DNA of 64,000 bases from Photobacterium lipolyticum (GCF_003026475.1 NZ_PYMC01000010.1:1-64000); one strand, 5' to 3'. Counted from the first letter of the stretch, positions 40,097-52,436 are shown. The notes: a model not told the origin generated them from the letters alone. A program made the numbers and translations.

Positions 40097-40481
40097 GGCG
40101 AATCTCCCGATTGGCAATGCCCGCCCTGAGGACGCAGCATGGGTAACGACCATCAGAATTAAGTCACATATCAGAGTAAACGTGCTGATCACTTCCAGTT
40201 ATCACTCAAATAAAGATGAGTAGTAACAACAGCAAAAAGCCTGTCATTTACAGCTAATTGACATAATTCTATATTGAGAAATTTGGAAGAAAATCGAGGA
40301 ATGATTTGTCAGATTGGGTATAAAAAAAGTATACAAATAAAGACAAGTTATTCCGAACCCGGACAGGATCGGAACTATAGGAGACCGACACCGTTAACGG
40401 GTTTGATTTTCCACCTTCATACTCGGAGGATGGTCGGTATCGTTCATTAAAATCTCCAAAAATTTGCCGCCTGTTGCGACG
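40097..40481 (-). promoter_or_regulatory. Structured leader RNA of the mgtE-family gene
   Basis: About 385 bases from the predicted transcription start to the mgtE start. On the minus strand ACCGAC (inside the leader ORF) can pair with GTCGGT just after it; CCGTTAACGG, which holds the ORF stop, is self-complementary; TTCCGATCC…GGTTCGGAA forms a later hairpin (about 40353–40376). CCGA of that hairpin can instead pair with the same TCGG, so the two folds exclude each other. A GTATA–CTTTTTT–TATAC stem lies further on. This layout suggests attenuation, which is an inference. Confidence 0.55.
40394..40447 (-). CDS. Leader peptide MNDTDHPPSMKVENQTR (MgtL-like)
   Basis: A 17-codon ORF with a strong ribosome-binding site (GGAG eight bases before ATG), starting about 34 bases after a predicted promoter. 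The peptide is rich in Asp and Pro at its N-terminus (NDTDHPP), like E. coli MgtL ([17 protein letters not shown], also 17 residues), whose acidic/proline codons destabilise ribosomes at low Mg2+ and switch mgtA on. Here the next gene is an MgtE-family Mg2+ transporter. No sequence homology to MgtL is claimed; the likeness is in length, composition and position. Confidence 0.6.
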   Translation of the reverse strand: MNDTDHPPSMKVENQTR

Positions 40482-40487
40482 GCAATG

Positions 40488-40515
40488 ATTGTACGCAATT
40501 CAGTTACCACTTCAA
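40488..40515 (-). promoter_or_regulatory. Predicted sigma-70 promoter of the mgtE leader
   Basis: Minus-strand TTGAAG (40515–40510), 16-base spacer, TACAAT (40493–40488). The expected start of transcription is near 40481, about 34 bases before the leader ORF. Confidence 0.65.
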
Positions 40516-40583
40516 GGTATATCTGGATAAAAGTTGATACAAACTGCCATCCATCACGAAATGACTCTCAACCTATCACCAAA

Positions 40584-40610
40584 CAAAAAAACCCACCTTG
40601 CGGTGGGTTC
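40584..40610 (-). terminator. Terminator of carB
   Basis: ACCCACC–GCAA–GGTGGGT on the minus strand followed by seven T, 48 bases after the carB stop. Confidence 0.9.
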
Positions 40611-40657
40611 TAACATTCTAACAACTTGCCATTAATACAGCATGTTATGAAGCAGCA

Positions 40658-43600
40658 TTACGCGTTATTGATCCGAGCGTGAAGCTCCTGCACTGAAGTC
40701 ACTTTGTTACGGTCATCAGCAGTGTGAGCCATACACGTCGCAAATGCAGCATTCAGCGTCGTAGTGTAGTTCACTTTTTCAGCCAATGCGCCACGACGCA
40801 GTACTTTAGAGTCTTCAATCGCCTGACGCCCTTCCGCAGTATTGATAATGTAGCTGTATTCATTGTTCTTGATACGGTCAAGAATATGAGGACGACCTTC
40901 GTGAACCTTGTTAACCAGACGCGGGTTAATACCCGCTTCACCTAAGATCACCGCAGTACCGTGAGTCGCATCTAACTGGTAACCCAGCTTCACTAGCTTG
41001 GAAGCCAAGTCAACAACGCGTTGCTTGTCGTTGTTACGTACCGACAGAAGCGCGCGGCCGCCATCTTCGTATTCTTTACCACAACCCAGTTCAGCTTTAG
41101 CAAATGCTTCTGCGAAAGTATCACCCACCCCCATCACCTCACCGGTAGAGCGCATTTCTGGGCCTAACAGTGGGTCAACACCCGGGAACTTGTTAAATGG
41201 CAGAACCACCTCTTTCACCGAGTAGTAAGGAGGAATGATCTCTTTGGTAAAGCCTTGCGACTCAAGAGACTGACCCGCCATAACACGAGCAGCAATTTTA
41301 GCCAGTGGCGCACCCGTTGCTTTCGATACAAACGGGACAGTACGTGCAGCACGAGGGTTAACTTCAATCAGGTAAACCTCGTTATCCTTAACGGCAAACT
41401 GAGTATTCATCAAGCCGCGAACACCTAGCTCAAACGCCAGCTTCTCAACCTGTTGACGCATCACATCCTGGATTTCCTGGCTCAATGTATACGCAGGAAG
41501 TGAACATGCTGAGTCACCAGAGTGAACGCCCGCTTGTTCGATGTGCTCCATGATCCCGCCGATAACGACACGCTCGCCGTCGCAAATCGCATCAACATCC
41601 ACTTCAACCGCATCATCAAGGAAACGGTCAAGCAGAACAGGCGACTCGTTAGAAACACTGACTGCCTCGTTGAAGTAACGACGCAGGTCGCTTTCATCGT
41701 ATACGATTTCCATCGCACGGCCACCGAGTACATACGATGGGCGAACAACCAGCGGAAAACCAATTTCTTTTGATTTTTCAATCGCTTGCTCCATCGTCGT
41801 GACAGTAGCATTCTCTGGCTGTAACAAACCTAAACGGTCAACGGCCTGCTGGAAGCGTTCACGGTCTTCTGCACGGTCGATAGCATCAGGGCTGGTACCA
41901 ATAATCGGCACGCCGGCGGCTTCAAGTTCACGAGCGAGCTTAAGAGGCGTTTGACCACCATATTGAACAATAACGCCTTTTGGTTTTTCAACTCGTACAA
42001 TCGCCAGTACATCTTCCAGTGTTACAGGTTCGAAGTACAAACGATCTGATGTGTCGTAATCCGTTGAAACCGTTTCAGGGTTACAGTTAACCATGATGGT
42101 TTCGTAGCCGTCTTCACGTAGTGCTAATGATGCATGAACACAACAGTAATCGAATTCGATGCCCTGACCGATACGGTTAGGGCCACCGCCAAGGATCATG
42201 ATCTTATCTTTATCTGTTGGCTGCGCTTCACACTCTTCATCATACGATGAGTACATGTAAGCCGTATCAGAAGAAAATTCTGCCGCGCAGGTATCCACAC
42301 GCTTATATACCGGGTGAATATCGTGCTGGTCACGTAATTTACGAATTTCGCTTTGCGCCACACCTAGCAATTTAGCTAAACGTTCGTCAGAGAAGCCCTT
42401 GCGCTTCAATTGGCGTAGTTCGGCAGCATGCAGGCCAGCAAAACCGTTATCTTTAACTTTTTGCTCTTCTTTAACGATATCTTCAATTTGTACCAGGAAC
42501 CAGCGATCAACATTCGTTAAGTTGAAAACACCGTCAACCGACATGCCCGAACGGAATGCATCGGCGATGTACCAGATACGCTCTGCGCCTGGCTCTTTCA
42601 GTTCATGACGGATCTTGCTCATTGCATTTGGTTCGTCTAGATCAACCATTTCATCGAAGCCTGTTGCGCCGACTTCCAGGCCACGCAATGCTTTGTGTAG
42701 CGATTCCTGCTGGTTACGACCAATCGCCATCACTTCGCCCACAGATTTCATCTGAGTCGTCAGACGGTCGTTAGCACCGGCAAACTTTTCAAAGTTAAAG
42801 CGGGGGATCTTAGTTACAACGTAGTCAATGGTTGGTTCGAATGATGCTGGTGTTGCACCGCCCGTGATGTCATTCATCAGCTCATCAAGGGTGTAACCAA
42901 TAGCAAGTTTCGCTGCGATTTTTGCAATCGGGAACCCTGTCGCTTTTGATGCCAGTGCCGAAGAACGCGATACACGAGGGTTCATCTCGATGATAACCAT
43001 ACGGCCATCTTTCGGGTTGATACCAAACTGGACGTTTGAACCGCCAGTTTCAACACCAATTTCACGAAGAACCGCCAGCGATGCATTACGCATCAACTGG
43101 TATTCTTTATCTGTTAGCGTTTGTGCCGGCGCTACAGTGATTGAGTCACCGGTGTGAACGCCCATTGCATCGAAGTTTTCAATCGCACAGACGATGATGC
43201 AGTTGTCGTTCTTATCACGAACGACTTCCATCTCGTACTCTTTCCAACCGATTAGTGACTCATCAATAAGCAGCTCATTGGTTGGTGAAAGATCAAGACC
43301 GCGAGAACAGATATCTTCGAACTCTTCTTTGTTATACGCGATACCACCACCGGTACCACCCATTGTGAAAGAAGGACGAATGATACATGGGAAGCCAACC
43401 ATCTCTAGAACTTTGTAAGCTTCTTCCATGGTTTTTGCCGTATCAGCAGTCGGACACTCAAGACCGATAGATTTCATTGCCTTGTCGAAACGTGAACGGT
43501 CTTCTGCCTTATCTATCGCATCAGCCGTTGCCCCAATCATTTCAACATTGAATTCTTTTAGCACGCCATGCTTTTCAAGATCCAGAGCACAGTTCAGTGC

Positions 43601-43882
43601 AGTCTGGCCGCCCATGGTTGGCAATACTGCATCCGGACGTTCTTTTTCAATAATTTTTCGTACAACTTCCCAGTGAATTGGCTCGATGTAGGTTGCATCA
43701 GCCATATCCGGGTCAGTCATAATGGTTGCCGGGTTCGAGTTAACCAGGATAACGCGGTAACCTTCTTCTCGCAGCGCTTTACAGGCTTGGGCACCCGAGT
43801 AGTCAAACTCACATGCCTGACCGATAACAATCGGGCCAGCACCCAGGATCAGAACACTTTTAATGTCAGTACGTTTTGGCAT
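40658..43882 (-). CDS. carB: Carbamoyl-phosphate synthase large subunit
   Basis: A 1074-aa enzyme that makes carbamoyl phosphate for arginine and pyrimidine synthesis from ammonia delivered by CarA, bicarbonate and two ATP. It has two homologous ATP-grasp halves (signatures [18 protein letters not shown] and [19 protein letters not shown] at their starts), each with conserved MNPR/VNPR motifs, and a C-terminal allosteric MGS-like domain. It follows carA after 16 bases. Confidence 0.98.
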   Translation of the reverse strand: MPKRTDIKSVLILGAGPIVIGQACEFDYSGAQACKALREEGYRVILVNSNPATIMTDPDMADATYIEPIHWEVVRKIIEKERPDAVLPTMGGQTALNCALDLEKHGVLKEFNVEMIGATADAIDKAEDRSRFDKAMKSIGLECPTADTAKTMEEAYKVLEMVGFPCIIRPSFTMGGTGGGIAYNKEEFEDICSRGLDLSPTNELLIDESLIGWKEYEMEVVRDKNDNCIIVCAIENFDAMGVHTGDSITVAPAQTLTDKEYQLMRNASLAVLREIGVETGGSNVQFGINPKDGRMVIIEMNPRVSRSSALASKATGFPIAKIAAKLAIGYTLDELMNDITGGATPASFEPTIDYVVTKIPRFNFEKFAGANDRLTTQMKSVGEVMAIGRNQQESLHKALRGLEVGATGFDEMVDLDEPNAMSKIRHELKEPGAERIWYIADAFRSGMSVDGVFNLTNVDRWFLVQIEDIVKEEQKVKDNGFAGLHAAELRQLKRKGFSDERLAKLLGVAQSEIRKLRDQHDIHPVYKRVDTCAAEFSSDTAYMYSSYDEECEAQPTDKDKIMILGGGPNRIGQGIEFDYCCVHASLALREDGYETIMVNCNPETVSTDYDTSDRLYFEPVTLEDVLAIVRVEKPKGVIVQYGGQTPLKLARELEAAGVPIIGTSPDAIDRAEDRERFQQAVDRLGLLQPENATVTTMEQAIEKSKEIGFPLVVRPSYVLGGRAMEIVYDESDLRRYFNEAVSVSNESPVLLDRFLDDAVEVDVDAICDGERVVIGGIMEHIEQAGVHSGDSACSLPAYTLSQEIQDVMRQQVEKLAFELGVRGLMNTQFAVKDNEVYLIEVNPRAARTVPFVSKATGAPLAKIAARVMAGQSLESQGFTKEIIPPYYSVKEVVLPFNKFPGVDPLLGPEMRSTGEVMGVGDTFAEAFAKAELGCGKEYEDGGRALLSVRNNDKQRVVDLASKLVKLGYQLDATHGTAVILGEAGINPRLVNKVHEGRPHILDRIKNNEYSYIINTAEGRQAIEDSKVLRRGALAEKVNYTTTLNAAFATCMAHTADDRNKVTSVQELHARINNA

Positions 43883-43898
43883 TTCTTACTACTCCGGC

Positions 43899-45053
43899 TT
43901 AGGCGCTGCGTGCTTCATTAACAGAAAACTTAATTAACTCGATAAAGTGGTCGAACAGTGGTGCTGCATCGTGTGGGCCCGGACTTGCTTCAGGGTGACC
44001 CTGAAAACTAAATGCAGGTTTATCGGTACGATGGATCCCCTGAAGGGAGCCATCAAACAATGATTTGTGCGTTGCACGCAGATTGTCAGGCAGTGTTGCT
44101 TCATCAGCTGCAAAACCGTGGTTCTGGCTGGTGATCATCACAACATCACGGTCGAGATCTTTAACCGGATGGTTGGCACCGTGGTGACCAAACTTCATTT
44201 TCACCGTATTTGCACCACTTGCCAGAGCAAGAATTTGGTGACCAAGGCAGATACCGAAAATAGGCAAGCCTTTATCTAAGAATGTTTTCGTTGCTTCAAT
44301 CGCATACGTACATGGTTCCGGGTCGCCAGGACCATTTGACAGGAATACACCGTCCGGATTCATCGCCAGTACTTCATCTGCCGAGGTTTGCGCAGGTACA
44401 ACCGTCAGGCGGCAGCCGCGGTCCACTAACATACGTAAGATGTTACGCTTCGCACCGAAATCATAAGCGACAACATGGTATGGCAGCTCGCTGTCATCTT
44501 TTGCTTCAGGTAAACCGTTTAGCAATGTCCAAGAACCTTGCTTCCACTGGTAGGTTTCAGCCGCTGTCACTTCTTTTGCCAAATCCATACCTTTCAGGCC
44601 AGGAAACGCTTTAGCCTTCGCCAGCGCTAACGCTTCATCAAGATTGTCGCCAGCCATGATGCAACCGTTCTGAGCACCTTTCTCTCGCAGAATACGGGTT
44701 AGCTTTCGCGTATCAATGTCAGCAATACCGACAATATTTTGCGATTTAAGGTAATCAGAAAGGGAAAGTTCATTACGGAAGTTTGAAGCGAGTAGTGGTA
44801 AATCTCGAATGACCAGGCCTTGCGCATGGATTGAGGAGGATTCTTCGTCTTCGGAATTGGTTCCGGTATTGCCAATATGGGGATAGGTAAGCGTTACAAT
44901 CTGTTGGGAATAAGAGGGGTCAGTGAGAATTTCCTGATATCCCGTCATCGAGGTATTAAAAACAACTTCACCAACGGCCGAACCATCTGCCCCAATGGAC
45001 ACGCCGCGGAACACTGTCCCATCTTCAAGGACTAACAGCGCAGATTTGCTCAA
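43899..45053 (-). CDS. carA: Carbamoyl-phosphate synthase small (glutamine amidotransferase) subunit
   Basis: A 384-aa class I glutaminase. The nucleophile Cys lies in [12 protein letters not shown]; the catalytic His/Glu are in [11 protein letters not shown]. The start is a TTG (45053) giving [12 protein letters not shown], with GGAGG five bases upstream; this matches the family N-terminus, while upstream ATG readings add an unrelated hydrophobic stretch. It supplies NH3 to CarB. Confidence 0.96.
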   Translation of the reverse strand: MSKSALLVLEDGTVFRGVSIGADGSAVGEVVFNTSMTGYQEILTDPSYSQQIVTLTYPHIGNTGTNSEDEESSSIHAQGLVIRDLPLLASNFRNELSLSDYLKSQNIVGIADIDTRKLTRILREKGAQNGCIMAGDNLDEALALAKAKAFPGLKGMDLAKEVTAAETYQWKQGSWTLLNGLPEAKDDSELPYHVVAYDFGAKRNILRMLVDRGCRLTVVPAQTSADEVLAMNPDGVFLSNGPGDPEPCTYAIEATKTFLDKGLPIFGICLGHQILALASGANTVKMKFGHHGANHPVKDLDRDVVMITSQNHGFAADEATLPDNLRATHKSLFDGSLQGIHRTDKPAFSFQGHPEASPGPHDAAPLFDHFIELIKFSVNEARSA

Positions 45054-45162
45054 GACAACCTCCAAAAAAAATAAAAATGCAGTTAAAACAGATAAACTTG
45101 CAACTACCCATTCCATACAAAGTCAAAAAGCGAGTCAAGCTGAATTTTGACAAATTCCGCGC

Positions 45163-45191
45163 AGTCTAGAGATCGCTAACCAAACTGTCAA
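45163..45191 (-). promoter_or_regulatory. carAB promoter
   Basis: Minus-strand TTGACA, 17-base spacer, TAGACT. A palindrome GAATTT-N4-AAATTC at 45142–45157 lies just past the -10, about where a repressor would block initiation; it does not fit the arginine-repressor consensus well. Confidence 0.75.
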
Positions 45192-45596
45192 CATTCAACC
45201 CGAAATAAGCTTTAAATATATCAACCTTAGACGAAAAACCCCACCAAACAATGAAAACAACAAGACATCACAACTAACACGGCGCTTACCCACCTGTAAA
45301 ATACCATTTTATCGTTTGCCTCAATCAAGAAAAAACACACCACAACCAAAAAACCAGGCAAACGATTAAACGCAATAGGTTTACCTACATTTATAGGCAT
45401 CTAAAAAAGAAATTACAACCAACACGCACAGAGAGACACAAAAGTAAGCGGTATTTAAGCTAAGGGGAAGATGAGGAGAAATTGCGAAATGAAAATTGGG
45501 AATTATGCACCACGCCAAACGTAATGCATAAAACCAACACATAAATACTCATGCGGAACAAGCCGCATTGATAGGACGACAAGCCCTCGCTAAAGC
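45192..45596. promoter_or_regulatory. Far-upstream carA region with paired PurR-like sites
   Basis: About 400 bases between dapB and the carA promoter without a gene. ATCGTTTGCCT (45311–45321) and AGGCAAACGAT (45356–45366) form an exact 11-bp inverted repeat 34 bases apart. Each arm with its flank (AGGCAAACGATTAAAC) resembles the PurR operator ACGCAAACGTTTNCNT. E. coli carAB is PurR-controlled, so the idea is reasonable. A hairpin ATGCGG–AACAAG–CCGCAT (45551–45568) just past dapB could be its weak terminator. Confidence 0.45.
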
Positions 45597-46430
<834 letters not shown>

Positions 46431-46473
46431 TTAGTCTTTAATGTAGCGTGTTGAGATTGCTAAATCTAGATAC

Positions 46474-46504
46474 AAAAAAGCCCCGACTTTCGTCAGGGCT
46501 CTTT
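46474..46504 (-). terminator. Terminator of ispH
   Basis: Minus-strand AGCCCTGAC–GAAA–GTCGGGGCT followed by six T; between ispH and dapB. Confidence 0.9.
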
Positions 46505-46520
46505 ATTATTGTAAGAATAA

Positions 46521-47462
46521 TTATATATTCTTCACTTGCAGCTCGCGTGGGACTTCAAAGAACATATTCTCTTCTCGGCCTGTAAGCTCTTCCACTTCAG
46601 CACCAATCAACGTCTGAATACGAACAATGATCTGATTAACTAAATCTTCCGGCGCTGATGCCCCGGCAGTAATACCGACTTTCGACTTACCAGCAAACCA
46701 TATCGGCTGAACATCTTCAGGGCAATCAGTCAGATAACCAGGCGTTCCCAGCTTTTCAGCCAGTTCTCGAAGGCGGTTTGAGTTTGATGAGTTCTTCGAA
46801 CCCACCACGATCATCACATCGACGTCTTGTGCCATTTCACGCACCGCATCTTGACGGTTCTGGGTCGCATAACAGATATCATCTTTGCGCGGGCCTTGGA
46901 TCTCAGGGAAAACGTCACGCAGTTTTTCGATCACATCCGCAGTTTCATCGACCGATAGCGTCGTCTGGCTGACATAGTGCAGATTGCTCGGATCTTTGAC
47001 CTGCAGCGTTTCAACATCTTCAGGCTTTTCGACCAAATACATTCCGCCAGCAACACTCGCATACTGGCCCATGGTTCCTTCGACCTCCGGATGACCGGCA
47101 TGGCCAATCAGCACCACTTCCATATTACGACGACTGGCACGCGCAACTTCCATATGAACTTTAGTCACCAGAGGACAGGTTGCATCAAATACCGTTAACT
47201 GACGTGCTTTGGCTTCATGGCGTACCGCCTGAGAGACGCCATGGGCGGAGAAAATCACAATATTGTCATCAGGTACTTCGCTGAGCTCTTCGACAAAAAT
47301 AGCACCGCGCTGTTTCAGTCCTTCAACCACAAAGCGGTTATGCACCACTTCATGACGCACATAAATTGGCGGTTGATACATTTCAAGCGCGCGCTCTACA
47401 ATACTGATCGCACGATCTACGCCGGCACAAAAACCACGCGGATTTGCTAATAAGATTTTCAT
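46521..47462 (-). CDS. ispH: 4-hydroxy-3-methylbut-2-enyl diphosphate reductase
   Basis: A 313-aa Fe–S enzyme for the last step of the MEP isoprenoid pathway. The three cluster cysteines are in [24 protein letters not shown] and [12 protein letters not shown]; the His in HEVVHN and the Glu/Thr active-site region are present. It lies 12 bases after fkpB, as in E. coli. Confidence 0.98.
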   Translation of the reverse strand: MKILLANPRGFCAGVDRAISIVERALEMYQPPIYVRHEVVHNRFVVEGLKQRGAIFVEELSEVPDDNIVIFSAHGVSQAVRHEAKARQLTVFDATCPLVTKVHMEVARASRRNMEVVLIGHAGHPEVEGTMGQYASVAGGMYLVEKPEDVETLQVKDPSNLHYVSQTTLSVDETADVIEKLRDVFPEIQGPRKDDICYATQNRQDAVREMAQDVDVMIVVGSKNSSNSNRLRELAEKLGTPGYLTDCPEDVQPIWFAGKSKVGITAGASAPEDLVNQIIVRIQTLIGAEVEELTGREENMFFEVPRELQVKNI

Positions 47463-47474
47463 TTCTAACAGCTC

Positions 47475-47909
47475 TTAATCCTGAATATTGACAACTTCAA
47501 CTTCAAAAGTGACACGTTGCCCGGCAAGAGGATGATTAAAATCGACGGTCACAGAGTCACCAACGACATTGGTTATAATTCCTGGAATATCATGGCCATC
47601 AGGGCCAGCAAAGGCCATAATAGTACCGACTTCAGCTGGTGCATCGGCACCAAACTTACTTAACTCCACGTGATGGATATTGTCCGGATTAGCGTGGCCA
47701 AAAGCATCTTCTGGCTCAAGTGCGAAGTCACTTTTTTCGCCTTCGGTTAATCCTAACAAACATTTCTCAAAATTTTCCGTCAGGCTACCATCACCCATAC
47801 GGAATTTTGCCGGTTTCCCCATAGCCTGAGTTGAATCAGCTACCGAGCCATCTTCCAGTTTTATTGCAAAGTGCATCAGCACTTCACTGTTTTCCTTAAT
47901 TACCGACAT
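47475..47909 (-). CDS. fkpB: FKBP-type peptidyl-prolyl isomerase FkpB
   Basis: A 144-aa SlpA-like isomerase/chaperone with an insert-in-flap domain. It shows LEDGSVADST, MGDGSLTENFEKCLLGL, EPEDAFGHANPD and VDFNHPLAGQ. Such proteins assist folding in the cytosol. In E. coli it is directly joined to lspA; here 190 bases of repeat-like DNA separate the two. Confidence 0.95.
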   Translation of the reverse strand: MSVIKENSEVLMHFAIKLEDGSVADSTQAMGKPAKFRMGDGSLTENFEKCLLGLTEGEKSDFALEPEDAFGHANPDNIHHVELSKFGADAPAEVGTIMAFAGPDGHDIPGIITNVVGDSVTVDFNHPLAGQRVTFEVEVVNIQD

Positions 47910-48100
47910 GTAAACATCCTAGTCTCGAGTTTCTAGATGCCGAGTGGCGAGTGTGTCGCACCTCTGAAGGCTTCTCGCTTTTGCCTTCGAAACTCGCCTC
48001 TCGAACCTGCGTTTATAACGCTCTTTTTACAACAAAGCGCCGTCCGTATCAACGGACAGCGCTCAGGGTTATAGCATTTATCTGGTTTTCAGTGGCTAAC
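47910..48100. repeat. Repeat-like DNA between lspA and fkpB
   Basis: 47928–48010 has CTCGAGTTTCTAGATGCCGA, GTGGCGAGTG and the inverted GAAACTCGCCTCTCGAAC, the same word family seen at 11945–11990 and 39010–39085. Beyond it, GCGCCGTCCG–TATCAA–CGGACAGCGC (48036–48062) is a good hairpin for the lspA transcript. The insert breaks the usual lspA–fkpB adjacency. Confidence 0.55.
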
Positions 48101-48619
48101 TTACTGTTTCTTTTTATCAGCAACAAAGCCTTCAAGAATGATCAGTGCTGCACCAACGCAAATGGCAATATCTGCAATATTAAATGCCGGCCAGTGGTGG
48201 CTGCCCACATAAAAATCGAGAAAGTCGACCACAAAACCATGGTAAAGGCGATCAAACAAATTACCAATCGCACCACCAATGATTAAGGCATAAGCGCTGT
48301 TTGCCAGCGTGTTCGTTACCGGCGTTCGACGCATCCAGAACGTCAGTAAGCCGCATACGCCCAAGGCTATCGCCGCAAACAGCCAGCGCTGCCAACCACC
48401 GGCATCATTTAAAAAGCTGAATGCCGCACCATAATTGTGTACATAAAGCAGATTAAAGAATGGCAACAGTTCGATACGGTTAGGCCAACCATAGTCCATG
48501 GCATTCATCACCAACAGCTTACTGCCAATATCAAGGATGAACACCAGAGCCGCCAGCCATAGCCAGCGAACTCCAGACTGTTTAAGCGATAGCCTTTGAT
48601 TAGGCGCAGACATAGTCAT
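48101..48619 (-). CDS. lspA: Lipoprotein signal peptidase
   Basis: A 172-aa inner-membrane aspartyl protease that cleaves prolipoprotein signal peptides. Four membrane helices; catalytic Asp residues in [11 protein letters not shown] and [10 protein letters not shown]. The ATG (48619) shares one base with the ileS stop, so the genes are coupled; a second ATG two codons later is also possible. Confidence 0.96.
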   Translation of the reverse strand: MTMSAPNQRLSLKQSGVRWLWLAALVFILDIGSKLLVMNAMDYGWPNRIELLPFFNLLYVHNYGAAFSFLNDAGGWQRWLFAAIALGVCGLLTFWMRRTPVTNTLANSAYALIIGGAIGNLFDRLYHGFVVDFLDFYVGSHHWPAFNIADIAICVGAALIILEGFVADKKKQ

Positions 48620-51468
48620 TAGGCAAACTTACGCTCTTCACCTTCACCGCTGATGTTAGTCACACAACGACCGCACACTTCTTCATGGCCTTCAATTGTG
48701 CCCACATCAGCAACATGGTGCCAACAACGGTCGCACTTCGCGGCTTCCGAGGCCTTCACTGTCACGAACAAACCTTCAACATCGGTTTCGTGTGCATCGT
48801 CTGGCTTGCTGTCAGCAACAACAACCGTCGCTTGAGACGTTAACAATACAAAACGCAGTTCATCTTCTAAGTTATTTAACTTAGCCGCCAGCGCTTCGTT
48901 TGCATGCAGCGTTACTTCCGCTTGCAGGGCACCACCGATCACTTTGTCTTTACGCGCACCTTCAAGCAGCTTGTTGACGGCACCACGAACCTGCTGGATT
49001 TCAGCCCAGAAATCGTTGTTCAGTTTTTCGTCTTGAGCAAGACCGAACAGGCCTTCGAACCACTCACCGGTGAATACGAACTTGCCGCGCGGCTCGCCAT
49101 TGCCTTGAGAAGCTGGCATCTCGTTCCAGATTTCATCTGCAGTGAACGACATGATTGGTGCCATCCAACGAACTAATGCTTCTACGATGTAGTAAAGCGC
49201 GGTCTGACAGCTACGCTGTGCGTGGCCACCTTGTTTCGCCGTGTACTGACGGTCTTTAATAACGTCTAAGTAGAAAGAGCCCATCTCAACAGAGCAGAAT
49301 TGCATCAGGCGCTGAGTAACACCGTGCAGGTTGTACTCATCGTATGCTTTGATGATTTCTTCCTGCGCAGCCATCGCACGGCCGACAGCCCAGCGATCAA
49401 GAGCTACCATTTCTTCTGCCGGAACCAGATCGGTTTCTGGGTTGAATCCGCTCAGGTTAGCCAGGAAGAAACGCGCAGTATTTCGAATACGGCGGTATGC
49501 GTCAGCAGAGCGCTTCAGGATTTCGTCAGAAACCGCCACTTCACCGGTGTAATCCGTTGATGCAACCCATAGACGCAAGATATCTGCACCCAGTTTATTG
49601 GTTACATCTTTTGGCGCGACAACATTACCGACCGATTTCGACATTTTACGGCCCTGGCCGTCAACGACGAAGCCATGAGTCAGTACTTGTTTGTACGGGG
49701 CTTTGCCTTTCATTGCTACAGATGAGATCAATGAAGACTGGAACCAGCCACGGTGTTGATCTGAACCTTCCAGGTACAGATCCGCTTCGTTACCGTTATA
49801 TTCTTCGCGGCTGTCAACCACAGAGAAGTGAGTCACACCGGAATCAAACCACACATCAAGCGTATCGAGTACTTTTTCGTAATCTGCCGCGTCCGCTTCA
49901 CCCATTAGCTCCGCAGGATCCAGATCCCACCACGCCTGAATTCCCTTTTGCTCAACAAGCTGCGCAACTTTTTCAATCAGTTCGCGACTATTCGGGTGAA
50001 GTTCTTGCGTTTCTTTGTGTACGAACAGTGCAATTGGCACCCCCCATGTACGCTGGCGCGAGATACACCACTCAGGACGACCTTCCACCATACCTTCGAT
50101 GCGGCTTTGGCCCCACTCAGGTAACCACTGAACGTTCTTAATTTCACTCAGAGCTTTAGCACGCAAACCCGCTTTATCCATCGAAATGAACCACTGCGGG
50201 GTAGCACGGAAGATGATAGGTGTCTTGTGGCGCCAGCAGTGTGGGTAGCTGTGCTCGTAAGCATGGTGGTGTAATAACGCACCGTGCTCTTTTAATGTCT
50301 CAACAACGGCGTCGTTGGCTTTGAATACGTGCTGACCAGCAAACAGTTCAGTATCCGGTAGGTAAACACCGTTACTACCGACCGGGTTAGCAACTTCAAG
50401 CCCGTATTTTTGACCAACCACGAAATCTTCCTGACCATGTCCAGGCGCGGTGTGTACACACCCCGTACCTGACTCGGTAGTAACGTGATCACCAAGAATA
50501 ATTGGCACATCAAAACTGTAGAACGGGTGGTTGAAGCGCATCAGCTCCAGATCCGCACCGCTACAGAAGCCAAGGTTATGGAAATGCTCGATACCGGCAC
50601 GATCCATCACATCTTTTGCCAGCTCTGCGGCAACGATCAGACGTTGAGGCTCATCACCTTCAACTTGAACCAGTACATATTCAAGATCATCACGAATGGC
50701 TACTGCACGGTTCGCCGGCAGTGTCCATGGTGTCGTTGTCCAGATAACAACAGACACGTCACCTTGACCTTCATGGCCTTCGGCACAGTTAAATTTAGCC
50801 ACAACAGCAGCTTCATCAACGGCTTTGAATTTAACGTCGATAGACGGTGAGACTTTGTCTTGGTATTCCACTTCTGCTTCAGCCAATGCTGAACCACAAT
50901 CCGTACACCAGTGAACAGGTTTAAAACCTTTCAACAGGTGATCGTTATCTGCAATTTTACCCAGAGAGCGAATGATGTTCGCTTCTGTTGTAAAATCCAT
51001 CGTACGGTATGGCTTATCCCACTGACCCAGTACACCCAGGCGGATAAAGCTTTCTTTCTGACCTTCAACCTGACCTGCCGCATAGGCACGGCATTTTTCA
51101 CGGAACTCTGCTGCGGTCAATTTACGACCGGGCTTGCCCCACTTTTTTTCTACCATCAATTCGATAGGCAGACCGTGGCAATCCCAACCCGGGATATATG
51201 GTGCATCAAAGCCTGACAGAGTCTTTGACTTAATAATAATGTCTTTAAGGATCTTATTCAGCGCGTGACCAATGTGAATATCACCGTTGGCGTATGGAGG
51301 GCCATCGTGCAATATGAAGGATTTCTTACCCTTCTTAGCTTTACGGATTTCACCGTAGAGATCTTCATCATTCCAACGCTTAAGCATTGCAGGCTCGCGT
51401 TGAGCTAGATTGCCTCGCATCGGAAACCCTGTTTCAGGCAGGTTCAGGGTATCTTTATAGTCGCTCAT
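48619..51468 (-). CDS. ileS: Isoleucyl-tRNA synthetase
   Basis: A 949-aa class I synthetase. HIGH signature in [19 protein letters not shown] and KMSKS in [10 protein letters not shown], with the editing domain between ([27 protein letters not shown]). The C-terminal zinc finger has CDRCWHH…CGRC. Type and length match bacterial IleS. Its start overlaps the ribF stop by four bases. Confidence 0.98.
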   Translation of the reverse strand: MSDYKDTLNLPETGFPMRGNLAQREPAMLKRWNDEDLYGEIRKAKKGKKSFILHDGPPYANGDIHIGHALNKILKDIIIKSKTLSGFDAPYIPGWDCHGLPIELMVEKKWGKPGRKLTAAEFREKCRAYAAGQVEGQKESFIRLGVLGQWDKPYRTMDFTTEANIIRSLGKIADNDHLLKGFKPVHWCTDCGSALAEAEVEYQDKVSPSIDVKFKAVDEAAVVAKFNCAEGHEGQGDVSVVIWTTTPWTLPANRAVAIRDDLEYVLVQVEGDEPQRLIVAAELAKDVMDRAGIEHFHNLGFCSGADLELMRFNHPFYSFDVPIILGDHVTTESGTGCVHTAPGHGQEDFVVGQKYGLEVANPVGSNGVYLPDTELFAGQHVFKANDAVVETLKEHGALLHHHAYEHSYPHCWRHKTPIIFRATPQWFISMDKAGLRAKALSEIKNVQWLPEWGQSRIEGMVEGRPEWCISRQRTWGVPIALFVHKETQELHPNSRELIEKVAQLVEQKGIQAWWDLDPAELMGEADAADYEKVLDTLDVWFDSGVTHFSVVDSREEYNGNEADLYLEGSDQHRGWFQSSLISSVAMKGKAPYKQVLTHGFVVDGQGRKMSKSVGNVVAPKDVTNKLGADILRLWVASTDYTGEVAVSDEILKRSADAYRRIRNTARFFLANLSGFNPETDLVPAEEMVALDRWAVGRAMAAQEEIIKAYDEYNLHGVTQRLMQFCSVEMGSFYLDVIKDRQYTAKQGGHAQRSCQTALYYIVEALVRWMAPIMSFTADEIWNEMPASQGNGEPRGKFVFTGEWFEGLFGLAQDEKLNNDFWAEIQQVRGAVNKLLEGARKDKVIGGALQAEVTLHANEALAAKLNNLEDELRFVLLTSQATVVVADSKPDDAHETDVEGLFVTVKASEAAKCDRCWHHVADVGTIEGHEEVCGRCVTNISGEGEERKFA

Positions 51469-52436
51469 TGATTCTCGATTCCGTTACTTGGGCGAAGTTG
51501 GACATTATTACGCTCAGACAGCCACACCCGTGCTGTTTGAGCATCACGCTCGATTTGTGCTTTTAGCGCATCGAATGATTCGAATTTTATCTCGTCGCGC
51601 AGCTTATGTCGCAGCACAACTTCAATCTGACGACCGTATAGGTCCGATTGGAAATCAAAAAGGTACACCTCCAGTTGCCGGCGTACACCTTTCACTGTTG
51701 GTCGATGACCAACGTTGGCAACTCCCGGTATAGGAGCACCTTCAACACCAAACACCTCGACCGCATAGACTCCAGACACCGGAGATACACGTCGCTTCAA
51801 TGGTACATTTGCTGTTGGAAAACCGATTGTGCGGCCGAGTTTGCGTCCATGAGACACGCGTCCGCTAATACTATACGGGCGGCCTAACATGGATTCAGCC
51901 AGCAGCAAGTCATCATTGACTAAAGCCTGACGTATTGCCGTACTACTGACCCGTTGCTCTGACACGCAAAAGCTCTGAGTACTGACAACCGTAAAGCCGA
52001 ATTCTTTTCCGGCTGCTACCAGCATAGCAAAATCCCCGCAGCGGCCTTTGCCGAAGCGAAAATCATCACCAACAACCAGAAACTTAACACCCAATTGCTC
52101 CACCAACAAGCGGCGAACAAAATCTTGTGCCGACATATCGGCAAAATGGGCATTAAAATTGATACAAAGCAAACGTTCGACACCAACTTGCTTCAACTGC
52201 AAATATTTATCGCGAAAACATGTCAGCCTTGCCGGCGCCTTATCACCCGCAAATAATTCCAGCGGCTGGGGCTCAAAGCTCATCACCGTTGCAGGCAAGC
52301 CTAATGCGCGGGCCTTCGCCAATACCTGACGCAATACCGCCTGATGACCTAAGTGAACACCATCAAAATTACCAATCGTCACCACGCTGCCGTGGTGCTC
52401 TGGCTTGATATTATGTATGCCTCGGATTAATTCCAT
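51465..52436 (-). CDS. ribF: Bifunctional riboflavin kinase/FAD synthetase
   Basis: A 323-aa enzyme making FMN and FAD from riboflavin. The N-terminal nucleotidyltransferase has [14 protein letters not shown]; the C-terminal flavokinase has [14 protein letters not shown]. It stands directly upstream of ileS with overlapping ends, the conserved ribF–ileS–lspA order. Confidence 0.97.
   Translation of the reverse strand: MELIRGIHNIKPEHHGSVVTIGNFDGVHLGHQAVLRQVLAKARALGLPATVMSFEPQPLELFAGDKAPARLTCFRDKYLQLKQVGVERLLCINFNAHFADMSAQDFVRRLLVEQLGVKFLVVGDDFRFGKGRCGDFAMLVAAGKEFGFTVVSTQSFCVSEQRVSSTAIRQALVNDDLLLAESMLGRPYSISGRVSHGRKLGRTIGFPTANVPLKRRVSPVSGVYAVEVFGVEGAPIPGVANVGHRPTVKGVRRQLEVYLFDFQSDLYGRQIEVVLRHKLRDEIKFESFDALKAQIERDAQTARVWLSERNNVQLRPSNGIENQ

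Noticed and set aside
40097-40192. Longer N-terminus for the mgtE-family protein
   Set aside because: Frame is open to 40192 but the extra residues lack family similarity and the GGGAG site points to 40096.
40340-40460. M-box or yybP-ykoY riboswitch in the mgtE leader
   Set aside because: Some words (CGTTA, CTCCTATA) recall the M-box, but order and conserved core do not fit; the leader-peptide model explains the region better.
45142-45157. Arginine-repressor box at the carA promoter
   Set aside because: GAATTT-N4-AAATTC is palindromic but does not fit the ArgR half-site pattern TGAAT-N6-ATTCA well enough.
49497-50141. 214-aa ORF on the plus strand
   Set aside because: Antisense to ileS; low-complexity His/Arg/Pro translation typical of a shadow frame.
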